Below the pieces are notes generated by a model. That model searched no databases. It was not told the origin of the DNA and saw only the letters and a program-made list of their open reading frames with translations. The position numbers were made by a program, and so were the translations under genes. Shown piece by piece: positions 31,564 to 42,500 of a stretch of 64,000 bases of DNA. Within the stretch, counting starts at the first letter, position 1. The number at the start of each line of letters is the position of its first letter. Origin of the DNA: Bacteroidaceae bacterium (lineage in GTDB: Bacteria > Bacteroidota > Bacteroidia > Bacteroidales > Bacteroidaceae); NCBI GenBank assembly GCA_024401055.1, contig JAKSLT010000001.1, forward strand, positions 1 to 64,000, given 5' to 3'.

Positions 31564-32826
31564 TTATTTCAGGGAGAAGCGGGGACAATGAGCTTCGCTG
31601 CTGAAGATGAGGTCGAAGTCGATGTTGAGGGTAACGATTTCCTTGAGGAAGGCGTTGAAATAGATGTCCTCGCGCCAGTCCTGCATGAAGGTGATGTAGA
31701 ACCAGCCGTCGGCGGCGGTTACCTCAATGAGAATACCGATGCCTATGGGCTCGCCGGCAGGATAGAGGGCGAGGATGTGGCGGTCGGCCGAGCCGAAGGA
31801 CTTTTTGCCCGAGTAACTGATGGCGAAGGTGGTCTGCTGGAAGAAACCTTCCATGCCCTGGGCCACGGCGGCGAACTTGTCCTCAATGGCAGGGAGGCCG
31901 TTGATGGCTTCGCAGGCTCCCTTGATGCCGGCCACACGCTGGAGGAGAACGGAGGGGTAGGACTCGTAGATGATTTTGCCGCGGAAGATGGTGTTCTGGC
32001 GGTCGAGGGGCATGTCGCGCATGCTGCGGTCATAGACGAGGGGCAGGGTGGTGACCATGTTGCGGTGGGACTTCTCGGCGTGCACGACGGAGCGATAGTC
32101 GCAATACACCTGGCCGATGATGGGCTCGGTGGCATCGGGATGGAGCTTGTCTATGGCGCGGCACATAAGGAGCGAGAGTATGGTGTTGGGCGTGCCGTCG
32201 GTGGATTTGCAGAGCGACATGAGCTGCTTCTCGTTGATGCGGACAAAGTGCTGGTGCTGCTGGGTACGGCGCACACGGCCCTGTTCTTCAAGGCGGAGAG
32301 CCTTGGCGGGTACCTCGGTCATGGGAAGCATGCCGTCAGACTCGGGGAGAGGGCAGGTGAAGGGGTCGAAGTATTCTGCGGGGTCAATGGGCGTGTCGGC
32401 GAGCCATACGCCGGGCATGTCCACTTCTTCGTTGTAGCGCAACTTGCAATAATAGTATAGGAGCGTGTGGAGGATGGGACCGCGGCCGCGTCCGTCGAAA
32501 ATGGCGTGGACGTTGTTGAAGAAGATGTAGTCGTCGGCATAGGTGAGGCCGAAGAGGTGGTAGTTGGACTCGGCTCCGCATAGGGTAAGGGGCTCATCGG
32601 AGGGAATGACGACCACGGGGCGGTCGTTGGGCTCCAGATGGTAGCCTTCGGGAGTGGCCACGATGCGCTTGAGAAGGTAAGGATAGCGCGGGAGGGTGAG
32701 GTCGAGTGCCTGGCGGAGGCATGTGCCGTCAATGGTGTCCTTCATCTGCACGATGTAGCGGAAGGACTTGGAGATGTGCTCGTTTAAGCAATAGAAGTCA
32801 AGGGTGTCGCAAAGAAAGGTTTCCAT
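31564..32826 (-). CDS. condensation-domain-like acyltransferase
   Basis: 420 aa, one chloramphenicol-acetyltransferase/condensation fold. Its start (DTLDFYCLNEHISKSFRYIVQMKDTIDGTCLRQALDLTLPRYPYL) and the motif NNVHAIFDGRGRG resemble alcohol acetyltransferase/PapA-type enzymes. The canonical HHxxxDG is VHxxxDG here; the catalytic second His and the Asp are kept. A role in acylating or releasing the NRPS product is plausible from position but not shown. Only 6 bp separate it from the MATE fusion. Confidence 0.7.
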   Translation of the reverse strand: METFLCDTLDFYCLNEHISKSFRYIVQMKDTIDGTCLRQALDLTLPRYPYLLKRIVATPEGYHLEPNDRPVVVIPSDEPLTLCGAESNYHLFGLTYADDYIFFNNVHAIFDGRGRGPILHTLLYYYCKLRYNEEVDMPGVWLADTPIDPAEYFDPFTCPLPESDGMLPMTEVPAKALRLEEQGRVRRTQQHQHFVRINEKQLMSLCKSTDGTPNTILSLLMCRAIDKLHPDATEPIIGQVYCDYRSVVHAEKSHRNMVTTLPLVYDRSMRDMPLDRQNTIFRGKIIYESYPSVLLQRVAGIKGACEAINGLPAIEDKFAAVAQGMEGFFQQTTFAISYSGKKSFGSADRHILALYPAGEPIGIGILIEVTAADGWFYITFMQDWREDIYFNAFLKEIVTLNIDFDLIFSSEAHCPRFSLK

Positions 32827-32934
32827 GGGAATTGGGAAATTAGCAAATTAGGAAATTAGCAAATGATTGGGGGGCTGCAAAGGAATTCCGACTTTGCTAA
32901 TTTTTTACTTTTTAATTTTTTATTTATTACTTTT

Positions 32935-34023
32935 TTACAGCACGGGATAGAGGTATTGCTCTATGAGTTCGTAGAACTCTTTATACATCTTGGTGTAGTT
33001 GGTAAGGACGAGGACAGTGTCGGTTTTGGGGTGGACGAGAATGACTTGCCCGAACTGGCCTTCAGCACGGTACGTGTCGTTCGTGCCGCGCCACACGAAA
33101 TAGCCGTAGCCTTGGGAATGGATTTCATTCGGATCCACCTTTTCTTCTTTAGGTTTAGGCGTGTTTTTTTCCAATGCAATATGGAGGGCGGAAGGCACTT
33201 GAAGGTTTGTCATCTGCTTCATCCATCGGCGGGATATGAGTTGGTGGCCTTCCCATTTCCCGTGTTGGAGCATGAGTTGCCCAATCTTTGCCATCTCCTC
33301 TGCGCAGAGCCTTACGCCCCATGCTCCGATGAAGACACCTTGCGGGCTCTTGTCGTAGTCAAGGGCCTTGATGTGAAGAGGAGTGAGGAGGCGAGGCGTT
33401 ATATAGTCGATGAAGGGCATACCCGTGGCTTTCTCCACGATGGTGCAGACTATGTAAGTGGCGAAGAGGTTGTAGTAGAAGTATGTGCCAGGCTTGTGGG
33501 GCATGGGCGATGCGAAGAATTCGCGGACCCAGTTGATAGTGTCCTTACCTTGCACGGAGGGGTTGAATATGGAGAGAAGAGTGGGTGACTCTTCAAGGCC
33601 GCAATTCATCGTGAGGAGATGGCGGAGCGTAATGTCCTTCATTCCGTCGGGGAGCGTGGCAGGGAGGTCGTCGGGGAAGAAATCAATGACGCGGTCGGAG
33701 AGGGAGAGCTTACCCTCGTCTACGGCGCATCCCACGGCTAATGCGACAAGAGTCTTGCCTATTGAATACATCTCGCGGGGTGTTTGCGGTGTCTCGTTTC
33801 CGCAATACTTTTCATAGACGACTTTTCCTTTGCGCACAAGCATGAAACTGCGAATTTCCGTTGTGTGCGTTGTGTCAATATCAATCATAGCCTGATGGAA
33901 AGCGGCTGCGGCTGCAGCTACGCGGGTATCTTCCTTTCCGCGCGGCAGTCCTGTCTTGTCTGTATTCCCATAGCAGCAGAGCGTGATGAGAATTGCAGAG
34001 AAGAAGAAAAGTGTTCTTCGCAT
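32935..34023 (-). CDS. secreted beta-lactamase-fold serine hydrolase
   Basis: 362 aa with a signal peptide (MRRTLFFFSAILITLCCYG). Class C/PBP-type motifs: SIGK (~88-91, catalytic Ser and Lys) and the Tyr loop YFYYN. Members include esterases, D-aminopeptidases and transpeptidases; the lactamase label does not imply resistance. It starts 3 bp downstream of the A-T-TE gene, so it is co-transcribed and may process or detoxify the peptide outside the inner membrane. Confidence 0.8.
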   Translation of the reverse strand: MRRTLFFFSAILITLCCYGNTDKTGLPRGKEDTRVAAAAAAFHQAMIDIDTTHTTEIRSFMLVRKGKVVYEKYCGNETPQTPREMYSIGKTLVALAVGCAVDEGKLSLSDRVIDFFPDDLPATLPDGMKDITLRHLLTMNCGLEESPTLLSIFNPSVQGKDTINWVREFFASPMPHKPGTYFYYNLFATYIVCTIVEKATGMPFIDYITPRLLTPLHIKALDYDKSPQGVFIGAWGVRLCAEEMAKIGQLMLQHGKWEGHQLISRRWMKQMTNLQVPSALHIALEKNTPKPKEEKVDPNEIHSQGYGYFVWRGTNDTYRAEGQFGQVILVHPKTDTVLVLTNYTKMYKEFYELIEQYLYPVL

Positions 34024-34026
34024 GAG

Positions 34027-36507
34027 TTATAAAATGTTTAGTTTGCTCCAGTATTCTTCTACTTTCTTATAGAGGGCCTCTGTACCCATAATATTGCGGA
34101 TGCGGTTGCTGATGACTTTGCGGCCAACGTCGCTCATCATGCCGTCGTGGTGCTCCTGTATCTCATAGATTGTGAGGAGGTTGCCGGGGATGAATTTCTC
34201 CAGACCACCGGCCCTTTCGCGAACAATGTGGGCGAAATAGGTGCGGTTGGCTACGGGGAGGTTCTTGGCCATGCCGAGGGCCTTGAAGAAATGTACGCGG
34301 CCGTGATAAGGTCGGGGTTGGAAGTCCACCATATTCTGCGCTACGCGGCGGGAGTTGGCGATGACGCTCTCCAACAGCCCCATGGAGCGGAAGTGCTCAA
34401 AGAGAGGGTTGGTCTCATAGTATGTGCGGTCCACTTTCTCCACCTGGTTAGCTATGGCGAGGCGACGGTCGTAGTCGCTGTTCATAATGTAGGAATCAAT
34501 AAGGAAGAGGCTGCCCATGTCCTCGCCGGCCTCTTTGAGTTGGCAGGCCATTTCGTAGGCAATCATACCGCCGTAGCACCATCCGCCGAGGTTGTAGGGG
34601 CCGTGGGGCTGGCGCTTCTTGAGAATCTCAATGTATTTGGCGGCGATGGCGGGGATGCCCTCCTGCACGTCGTCGGGGTGGTAGATGTTGTACTGCTCAA
34701 TGACGGAGAAGGAACATGAATCCTTGATGTCGCCGGCCAGAGCGTAGTAGGCCTCGCTGCCCGTGCTGCCCGTATGGATAAACACGAGGGGCGCCTTGTC
34801 GGGGTGGTCGGAATAGACGAAGTCGAGGGGTGTGCCGCCTTCCTCTGCGGCGTCAATGGTCTGGGCGATGCCGCGGACGGTGGGTTGCTCATAGATGCGG
34901 GCGGGCGGTATGTCTTTGTGGAAAGCCGTGAGCACCTCGGCGCAGAGCGTCATGATGCGGATGGAGTCGCCGCCTTCCTCAAAGAAGTGAGTTTGGGCGC
35001 CGATGTCGGCTCTGTCCATACCCAATACTTTGCAGAAAAGTCCGGCCACTTGCTCCTCCGTCTCACCTTCAAGGGGCGTGAGACGTGAGCGGTCCACTTG
35101 CGGGAGGGGCAGGTTCTTGCGGTCCACCTTGCCGTTGGCATTCAGCGGGAAGGCCTCCATCTCCACGTAGCGCAGCGGCACCATGTAGTGGGGCAGGTGC
35201 TGTTCCAGGTAGGCCGTGATTTCTTCCTTGCCGATGGGAGCGGCGGATTTCCCGCCTTCAAGAGTGTAGTAGCCGCAGAGGTATTTGCTTCCGCGACCGT
35301 TGTCGATACCCTGCACCACTGCATTCTTGATGTCGGGCATACGCTTCATAGCGGCCTCAATCTCGCCGGGCTCCACGCGCTGGCCGTTGATTTTCAGCAT
35401 CCAGTCCTTGCGGTTGACGTAGTGGATGATGCCGCGCACGTCGCGGCGGGCAATGTCGCCTGTGTGGAGCCAGCCGTCGCGGTATAGTTTCTCGGTGCGC
35501 TCGGGGTCTTTAAAGTAGCCGGCGCAGAAATGACCGCGGAGGATGAGCTCGCCATCGGTGTCGATGGGGGCGTCGTTACCCTCTTCGTCCACCACGCGGG
35601 CTATGTTGTCGTTGATGCCGAGGCCCAGGGGAGCCGAGTCGGAAGGCTTCTCCACCTCGTAGGACATTACGGCGCCGCCCGTCTCGCTCATGCCGAACAT
35701 GTTGAAGAGTTTGTAACCCTCTTGGGAATGTTGCGCCGTGAGTTTCTCGCCGCCGGTAATGACGGCTTTGAGGGAGGTGCTTGTGTTGTGGAATTGCAGG
35801 AGCACGGCGGGACTGATGTGGCAGAGGGTGATGCCGTGCTTGTCAATGTATTCGCCAATGGCCTGTGCGCTGGCCTTGCGGTGGTCGGCGAGGATATGGA
35901 CTGTGCCGCCGCCGTGCAGCACGTCATAGCTGCCGATGATGGTGACGAAGTAGAAGGGCGATGCCGCACCGAAGCGCGTGGAGGCATCAGGGGCGAACTC
36001 GCGAGGCATGCGGGGGCAGTTGCCTTCCAGCGTGGAGTGGTTGTGGAGGATGCCCTTGGGTTGTCCCGTGCTGCCGGAAGTGTAGATGAGGATGGCGCCC
36101 TCCTCCGTGTCGGGGATGTCGGCGGGAGTGAGGAACTCGGTGTCATCCAGAGTCGTCAGCTTAATGCGGTCAAGCATGTCGGTATCAATGGTGAGGGGAC
36201 TCTCGCAGTGGGCCACGATGAAGTCGATGCGGTCCTGCGGGAAGTGGTCACCCATCGGCACGGCTACGCAGTGGGCGAGCCATAAGCCTATTTCCACGGC
36301 CATGTATTCTGCACAGGGCGGCAGGAGGATTGTTACGAAACTGCCCTTCTGCACTCCTTCCCTTTTGAGGAAAGCTGCTGTCTGGCGGGACGTGTGGAGA
36401 AGTTGGCCGTAAGTGGTCTCGCGGGTGCCGTCGGCATCAACAATGGCGATGCGGTCGGGGTAGCGTTCGCAGTTGGCGATGATTTGCTGAATGAAGGTGG
36501 AAGTCAT
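34027..36507 (-). CDS. NRPS-like A-T-TE protein with Cys in the thioesterase nucleophile motif
   Basis: 826 aa. The adenylation domain is ~1-450 (ILIYTSGSTGQPKGIL, KINGQRVEPGE, NANGKVDRKNL), the carrier domain has EEGGDSIRIM with the phosphopantetheine Ser at ~515, and the type I thioesterase is ~570-826 with GGWCYGG, so Cys ~644 replaces the usual Ser of GxSxG. The adenylation domain lacks the amino-acid-binding Asp of core A4 (PFYFVTI where FDxS is expected) and has FGMSETGG for YGPTET, which suggests a substrate other than a standard alpha-amino acid. It has no condensation domain, so it may load a starter, tailor, or act in trans with the large NRPS. Confidence 0.85.
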   Translation of the reverse strand: MTSTFIQQIIANCERYPDRIAIVDADGTRETTYGQLLHTSRQTAAFLKREGVQKGSFVTILLPPCAEYMAVEIGLWLAHCVAVPMGDHFPQDRIDFIVAHCESPLTIDTDMLDRIKLTTLDDTEFLTPADIPDTEEGAILIYTSGSTGQPKGILHNHSTLEGNCPRMPREFAPDASTRFGAASPFYFVTIIGSYDVLHGGGTVHILADHRKASAQAIGEYIDKHGITLCHISPAVLLQFHNTSTSLKAVITGGEKLTAQHSQEGYKLFNMFGMSETGGAVMSYEVEKPSDSAPLGLGINDNIARVVDEEGNDAPIDTDGELILRGHFCAGYFKDPERTEKLYRDGWLHTGDIARRDVRGIIHYVNRKDWMLKINGQRVEPGEIEAAMKRMPDIKNAVVQGIDNGRGSKYLCGYYTLEGGKSAAPIGKEEITAYLEQHLPHYMVPLRYVEMEAFPLNANGKVDRKNLPLPQVDRSRLTPLEGETEEQVAGLFCKVLGMDRADIGAQTHFFEEGGDSIRIMTLCAEVLTAFHKDIPPARIYEQPTVRGIAQTIDAAEEGGTPLDFVYSDHPDKAPLVFIHTGSTGSEAYYALAGDIKDSCSFSVIEQYNIYHPDDVQEGIPAIAAKYIEILKKRQPHGPYNLGGWCYGGMIAYEMACQLKEAGEDMGSLFLIDSYIMNSDYDRRLAIANQVEKVDRTYYETNPLFEHFRSMGLLESVIANSRRVAQNMVDFQPRPYHGRVHFFKALGMAKNLPVANRTYFAHIVRERAGGLEKFIPGNLLTIYEIQEHHDGMMSDVGRKVISNRIRNIMGTEALYKKVEEYWSKLNIL

Positions 36508-36523
36508 AGAGGTAGGGGTGAGA

Positions 36524-36543
36524 CCCGGCGGAAAAGCGCCGGG
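36524..36543 (-). repeat. hairpin repeat family D, single copy before the A-T-TE gene
   Basis: CCCGGCG-GAAAAG-CGCCGGG followed on the + strand by AACGATGGC, ending 16 nt from the ATG at 36507 in mRNA sense. Confidence 0.8.
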
Positions 36544-36560
36544 AACGATGGCTGGCTAGT

Positions 36561-36593
36561 ATTTCGGTTGTCGCACATGCGACCGTTTTCGTT
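36561..36593 (-). repeat. family E palindrome copy after the NRPS
   Basis: GGTTGTCGCACATGCGACCG with flanking TTTTCGTTTT, directly after the NRPS stop. Copies also lie inside the NRPS at 41204-41230 and 44433-44460. Confidence 0.8.
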
Positions 36594-39500
36594 TTATCGC
36601 TGATAGTCTTCGTCAAAGACGCCGAGGCTCTTTAAGTTGCCGAGATAGGCGTAGAGATAGTCCCACGTGGTGAATGACCAGCGGAAGCCGAGGCGTAGGA
36701 GCACTTGTGCGGTGTAGGACTTGGGGTCCCAGCCGTTGACGGTGTGCACCTTGCCGTCGGAGGCATTGCTGTAGGCCACGAGGCTCTGAACGAGTGAACT
36801 CTTGGCGGGGTCGTTGAGGGCTTGGGCGAGGCGCTCCTTGAAGACGTCATCCTCCACGCGCTCAATGTGCAGGCCGAGGCGGTTCATGCACTCGATGATG
36901 TCGCCGTAGGGAGGCCAGTGCACGTTGCCGGGCTGGAAGATGGTGCAGCAGTCGGGCGTGAGGGAGAGGCGTATGACGGCATCAGCCACCTCGTTGATGG
37001 GCGAGAACTCCGAATAGCCGAAGTCGCGGCTATAGGGGAAGCAGCCCAACGTCTGATAAGCCTTGAGGGCCGACATGGCATTGTTGCTGCGGAAGTTAAT
37101 CTGGAACTCGCCGTCGGTGCTGCGGGCAGAAAGGTTGCCCAGGCGCATGATCTTGCCGCGCAGGCCCTGATGGCGCACGGCGTGGATGACGGCGCGCTCG
37201 GCGAGGAACTTGGAGGCGGCGTACTTGGTGGAGAGTTCCTGGCCGAAGTAGAGGTCGCGCTCGGAGAGCATGTGGGGTGGCTCGGGCTTATCGCTCACCT
37301 TGGCACCTGCCACGCTACCCGTAGAGGTCTGGATGAAGCGTGCGCCGAGGCGGAGGCATAGGTCTATGCAGTTCTGCGCGCCGGTGATGTTGATGTCCTC
37401 AATGTCGGTGCCGGCCGAGAAGTGCTTCACGTTGGCAGCGCAGTTGATGAGCACGTCTATGGGCTCGTTGAACTGCTGGAACACCTTGGCGTCGGTCACG
37501 TCGCCCTGTACCACTACGATGCGGCCCTCTTTGAACAGTTCCTCGTAGGCATCGTCGAAGTAGTAGGCCAGGAGCGTGCGCAAACGGCTCTCTGCGCTGA
37601 GCACCTTGTTGGGGCGCACGAGGCAGTAGATGTGAGGCACGTCATCGCGGAGGATGAGATTGTGGAGTACGTGGATGCCGAGGAAGCCCGTAGCACCGGC
37701 GAGGAAGACGTTGCCCATGGTGGCGTAGCACTCACCGGCACGGAAGTTGTCCAGTGTGTTGAGGGCGAGGACGCTCTCCAGGGGGGCGTAGTCGTAGTTC
37801 GTAATCTGGTCGATGAAGGGCTTGGACGAAGTGTCGTCGCTCTTGTTGCCGGCTTCGGGGTCGAGCATCTGGGCTAAGAGGCGCGGCGTGGCGTGGTCGA
37901 ACACTTGCTTATACACCATCTTGAATCCGGCCTTTGCGGCCTCGGCGATGAGTTGCATGGCCACGAGGGACGTGCCGCCGAGTTCGAAGAAGTTGTCGGT
38001 GGCGCCGATGCGCTCGATGTGGAGAATCTTCTGGAAAATCTCGCAGAAGGTCTTCTCCGTGGCGTTCTGCGGAGCCACATACGCGCTGTTTTGCAGACTG
38101 GGCGTGGGCAGACGCTTCACATCGGTCTTGCCTACGGGGGTGAGCGGTATCTCGTCAAGGCGCACAAAGATGCCGGGCACCATATAAGGCGTGAGCTTCA
38201 CGGCCATCTCGGTGCGCAGGGCTTCTTCATATTCTTCAACGGGGATGTCGGCCACGCTTTCGTCCACGGTGTAGTAGCCGATGAGCTTATCGATGGGACC
38301 GAGCTTCTTGATGATGGCCACGCACTGCTTCATGCCGGCGTGCTGGGCCATCACGCTCTCTACCTCGCCGAGCTCAATGCGCAGGCCGTTAAGTTTCACC
38401 TGATTGTCGGTACGGCCCATGATGATGATGTTGCCCTCGGGCGTCCACATAGAGTAGTCGCCGGTGCGGTAGATGCGCTCGCCCTGCCAGGTGATGAAGG
38501 TCTCGGCAGTGCGTTCAGGCATATTATTATATCCACGTGCGAGGCCGATGCCGCCGATGCAGAGCTCACCCATCACGCCGACGGGAAGTTCGTTGCGGTC
38601 GCTGTCCAGCACCTGATAGGTATAGTTGGTGAAGGGCTTGCCCACGTGAATCTGACGCGTGCCGTTGAGCACACCGGCGCTAGAGCCCATCGTCGTCTCG
38701 GTGGGGCCGTAGGTATTGATGATATACACGTCCATCTTTTCCAGCTCATCGAGCAGGGGAGCGGGCAGCTTTTCGCCGCCGGTGACGACGCACTTCATCT
38801 GATTCTTGATGAGGTCGTGGTATTCCTCCAGTTCGAGGTTCACGGCCAGACGGGAGGGCGTGCCGCTGATGGTCTGGGCGCCCGTGCGGCGGCAGAGCTT
38901 CACCATCTCTACGGGACTCATCATCTCGTCCTCGTTGGCGAAGGCCACGGTGTCGCCGTTGAATACCTGCACGCCGATTTCGCCCACGCTGAGGTCGAAG
39001 GACACGGACGACTGGCACAGTCCTACGCGGTTGGCTTGGCTGTCGCTGCCGTAGTTGGTGTCGCTCTTGTAGAAGGTGAGGAAGGAGGCAGCGCCGAGGT
39101 GCTCAATCATTACACCCTTGGGGCGGCCCGTGGAGCCGCTCGTGTAGATGAGATAAGCGAGGTCGTGGGGGCTTACTTCTATATCAAGGTTATGGGTGTC
39201 GTACTTGCTGCCTTCCTGCTGCAATTCAGCAATGTCGATGGCGCGTCCGGGGTGCTCGGCCACCTTGTCGGATGTGGTAATGATGTAGCGGCCGCCGGCG
39301 TCCTCGAGGATGTACGCTATACGGTCGGCGGGGTATTCCGGATCCATCGGAATAAAGGCTGCGCCGCACTTCATCACGGCAAAGAGGGCCGTGAGGTAGT
39401 AACTGCGGCGAGGCAGGAGGAGGATAACCCTGTCGCCTCGCTTCACGCCGCGGGCCATAAGGGCGCGGGCCATCTGGTTGGCCTCGTCGTTGTATTGGCG

Positions 39501-42500
39501 GTAGGTTAGGTCGCGGTCGCAGGCCATAATGGCGAGAGCATCAGGCGTCTTCTCGGCCCACTGCTCAATACCTTGGTGGAAGGTGCGGATGGGGAAGTTG
39601 AGGTCTTCGTGAACGCTGTGCATAGCCTCCACTTCAAGGCGTTGGCGCTCGCTCATGATGCTGATGGACTTCACCGGAGCCTTCATCTGGGCGGCGAAGT
39701 GCTCGGCCGTGGCCACGATGCTCTCGGCAAAGCGCCCGGCTAGCTCACGGGTATATTTGGAATCGTCGTATTCAGCATCAACGCTCGGTACGCCTTTCAC
39801 GTTCTGAATGAAGATACAGAGGGGAATCTTGGCTTTCGACAGCGCCATGCCGCTCATCTTTATTTCCTTTCCGCCTGTGCGGTAGGTATTCTTCACGCCC
39901 ATCTGGTAGGCATAGCTCACGCTGTCCTTGAATCCGTAGTCGCCGGCGATGCGGGCAAAGGGATAGTTCTCGTGGTCGAGCATGATGTCGCTGAATGTCT
40001 CCGACACCTCGCGGAGATATTCCTCCACGCTCTGTTCCTTGATGTGGACGGCGCAGGGCAAGGTGTTGACAAACATACCGACGGTGTCGATGATGTCTAT
40101 ATTCTGTCGGCCGCTACTGATGAAGGCGGTGAAGACATCCTTCGTGTTGGCGTAGCGCGAGAGGGCGTAATTGAAGGCGGCAAACCAGAAATGGGCCTGC
40201 GTCACGCCTTGGGGCAGTTTGAGGTTCAGCAAGGTCTCGGGAATGTCGGCGGTGACGTGCTGCGGAAGCCCCTCTTCGGTGTCGTTCTTGTCGGCAGGTA
40301 CCGTGGCGGAGTTCTCGTAGGTGGCAAACATCTCGTCGTAGAAAGCCTTGTGCTCTGCAAGGTCCTTTTCAGCCTTGGCGTTCTGTTCGGTGGCAAAACG
40401 CAGATAAGAGAATGTTTCAGACTCTATTTCTTGGCCGTCGAGCAAGGCTGTAATCTGCTTCATGATGAGGTCGAGTGAACTGCCGTCGGCCACCAGGTGG
40501 TGCATATCGAAGAGGAGGCAGCATGGGCCGTCCGTAAGTTGGACTATCTCGGCCCGGACGAGCAAGTCTTGCCCTACGTTGAAGGGGCGCACAAAGTCTT
40601 GCTTGTACGTGTCCAGTTCTTCTCTGCTCATCGTCTTTTGCGTGACTTCAAACTTGTGTGCCTCGTTCTTGCGCATCACCACGCCTTCATCGGTCTGGAA
40701 GAAATTGCAGAAGAGGGCGGGGTGGCTTTCTACGGCCGTTTTTACGGCCTTGCTCAAAGCGGCAGGGGTGGTTTCTGCGGGGAACTCGTACATTGTGGCA
40801 ATGTTGTACATCGTAGTGTCGGGGTTCATTTCGCAGTCCATAAATACGCCGATTTGCGGGAAAGTGAGCGGAGCCTCAAGCTCTTCTCTTGTCCTCTCAT
40901 GGGAGGAGGTTTCAGCGCTCTTGGGGCTCTCCCCCTCGGTAGAGGAGGCCATGGGGGCTTTCATCCACATCTCCAGGATTTCGTTTTCTATGCTTTGCAA
41001 CGAGTCCGACTTGACGAGGGCTTTGGAATTAACCTTCACGCCGAAGCGCTTGTAGAGAAGAGCGGCCAGACGTATGCTTGAGATAGAAGTAAGTCCTACA
41101 TAGCCCAATACGTCGGTAACGCCGAAGTCCTCCGTATTTATCACGGAGGCGATGATAGCCTTCAGTTCCTTTTCAAGAGTGTTGAGCGGAGCTGCCGTCT
41201 CTGTTATTTTGGTTGTCGCACATGCGACCGGTAAGGCCTTCTTATCAACCTTTTGGTTTACATTCAGCGGTATCTCTTCTATCTGCATCGTGATGGCCGG
41301 CACCATATAGGGCGGCTTTTGCTCAAGGATGAAGTTGTTCAGAGCATTAATGTCCACCGTCTCATCGCTTACGATGTAGGCCGCGATAAACTTACCGCCG
41401 TTAGAATCATCAAAGGCTTGCACGGTGACGTCCCTGATGCCGGCAAACTCGCGAATGACGGCTTCCACTTCCTTCAGTTCGATGCGGAAGCCGCGAATCT
41501 TCACCTGACCGTCCTTGCGGCCCACGAACTCAATGTTGCCGTCTGTGCGGTAGCGCACGATGTCGCCGCTGTGGTAGGCCCTCTCACCGTTCAGGGTGAA
41601 GAAGGATTCCGCAGTCTTGTCGGGGCGGTTCAGGTAGCCGCGTCCCACCTGTGGACCTACGATGACCAGTTCGCCGGCAGCACCCACGGGCAGGCGGTGC
41701 AGGTGCTTGTCCATTACGTAGCCTTTCAGTTCGCCTATGGGCTGGCCGATAGGTATGTTGGGCTCGTTTTTCAGTACGGGAAGGATAGTTGAGAATATGG
41801 TGCACTCCGTGGGGCCGTAGCCATTGTGGAGGATGTAGCCCTCGGGGGAATCTACGCTGATGAGTTTTTCTCCGCCTACTGACAGGTGCTTGAGCGAATG
41901 ATTCTTTGTATTGAGAAGGAACTGCACGCCCACCTGTGTGGTCATGAAGCTATGGGTGATGTTGTTGTCCTCAAAGTAGTCGTTGAGGGCAACGAGGTCA
42001 AGGCGAATATCTTCGGGAATGATGTGTACGGTGGCTCCCGTCGTCAGGGCGGGGTAGAGGTCCATCATGCAAGCATCGAAGCCAAAGGAGGCGTAGGCTG
42101 CCACGTTGTGTTCGGGCTCGAGACCATAGTAGCGGCGGTACCAATTGATGAAGGCCACCAGATTGCCGTGCTCCAGCATCACGCCCTTCGGTACGCCGGT
42201 GGAGCCGCTGGTATAGAGTAGAATGAAGAGGCTCTGTGACGTAAGGCTGCAGGTCGGTAATTCCCTTACCTCTATGTGCTCAAGCTCCCGCGTCAGCACA
42301 ACCTCACCCTCATACTCGTTGATGAGGTCGCGCAATTCTTCGTCGGCGATGAGCAAGGCGGCTTCGGCGTCCTTCACCATGAAGTTGAGACGCTCCTGCG
42401 GGTAACTCGGGTCGAGGGGCTGGTAGGCGCAGCCGGCCTTCATAACTGCCAGCGGCAAGATAAACATATATTCGTTGCGCGGGATGAGAATGCTCACCAC

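Noticed and set aside
31204..32460. 418-aa plus-strand frame opposite the MATE fusion and acyltransferase
   Set aside because: Crosses two real genes on the other strand and has shadow-like composition.
32935..34023. Calling the serine hydrolase an antibiotic-resistance beta-lactamase
   Set aside because: Only the shared fold motifs are visible; this family is mostly esterases and peptidases.
37893..39509. 538-aa plus-strand frame opposite the NRPS
   Set aside because: Antisense shadow; the NRPS frame has all expected motifs.
40879..40960. Another family A copy in the NRPS T2-C3 linker (ASSTEGESPKSAETSSHER..)
   Set aside because: The position matches the other linker copy but the sequence has diverged too far to claim more than a possible relic.
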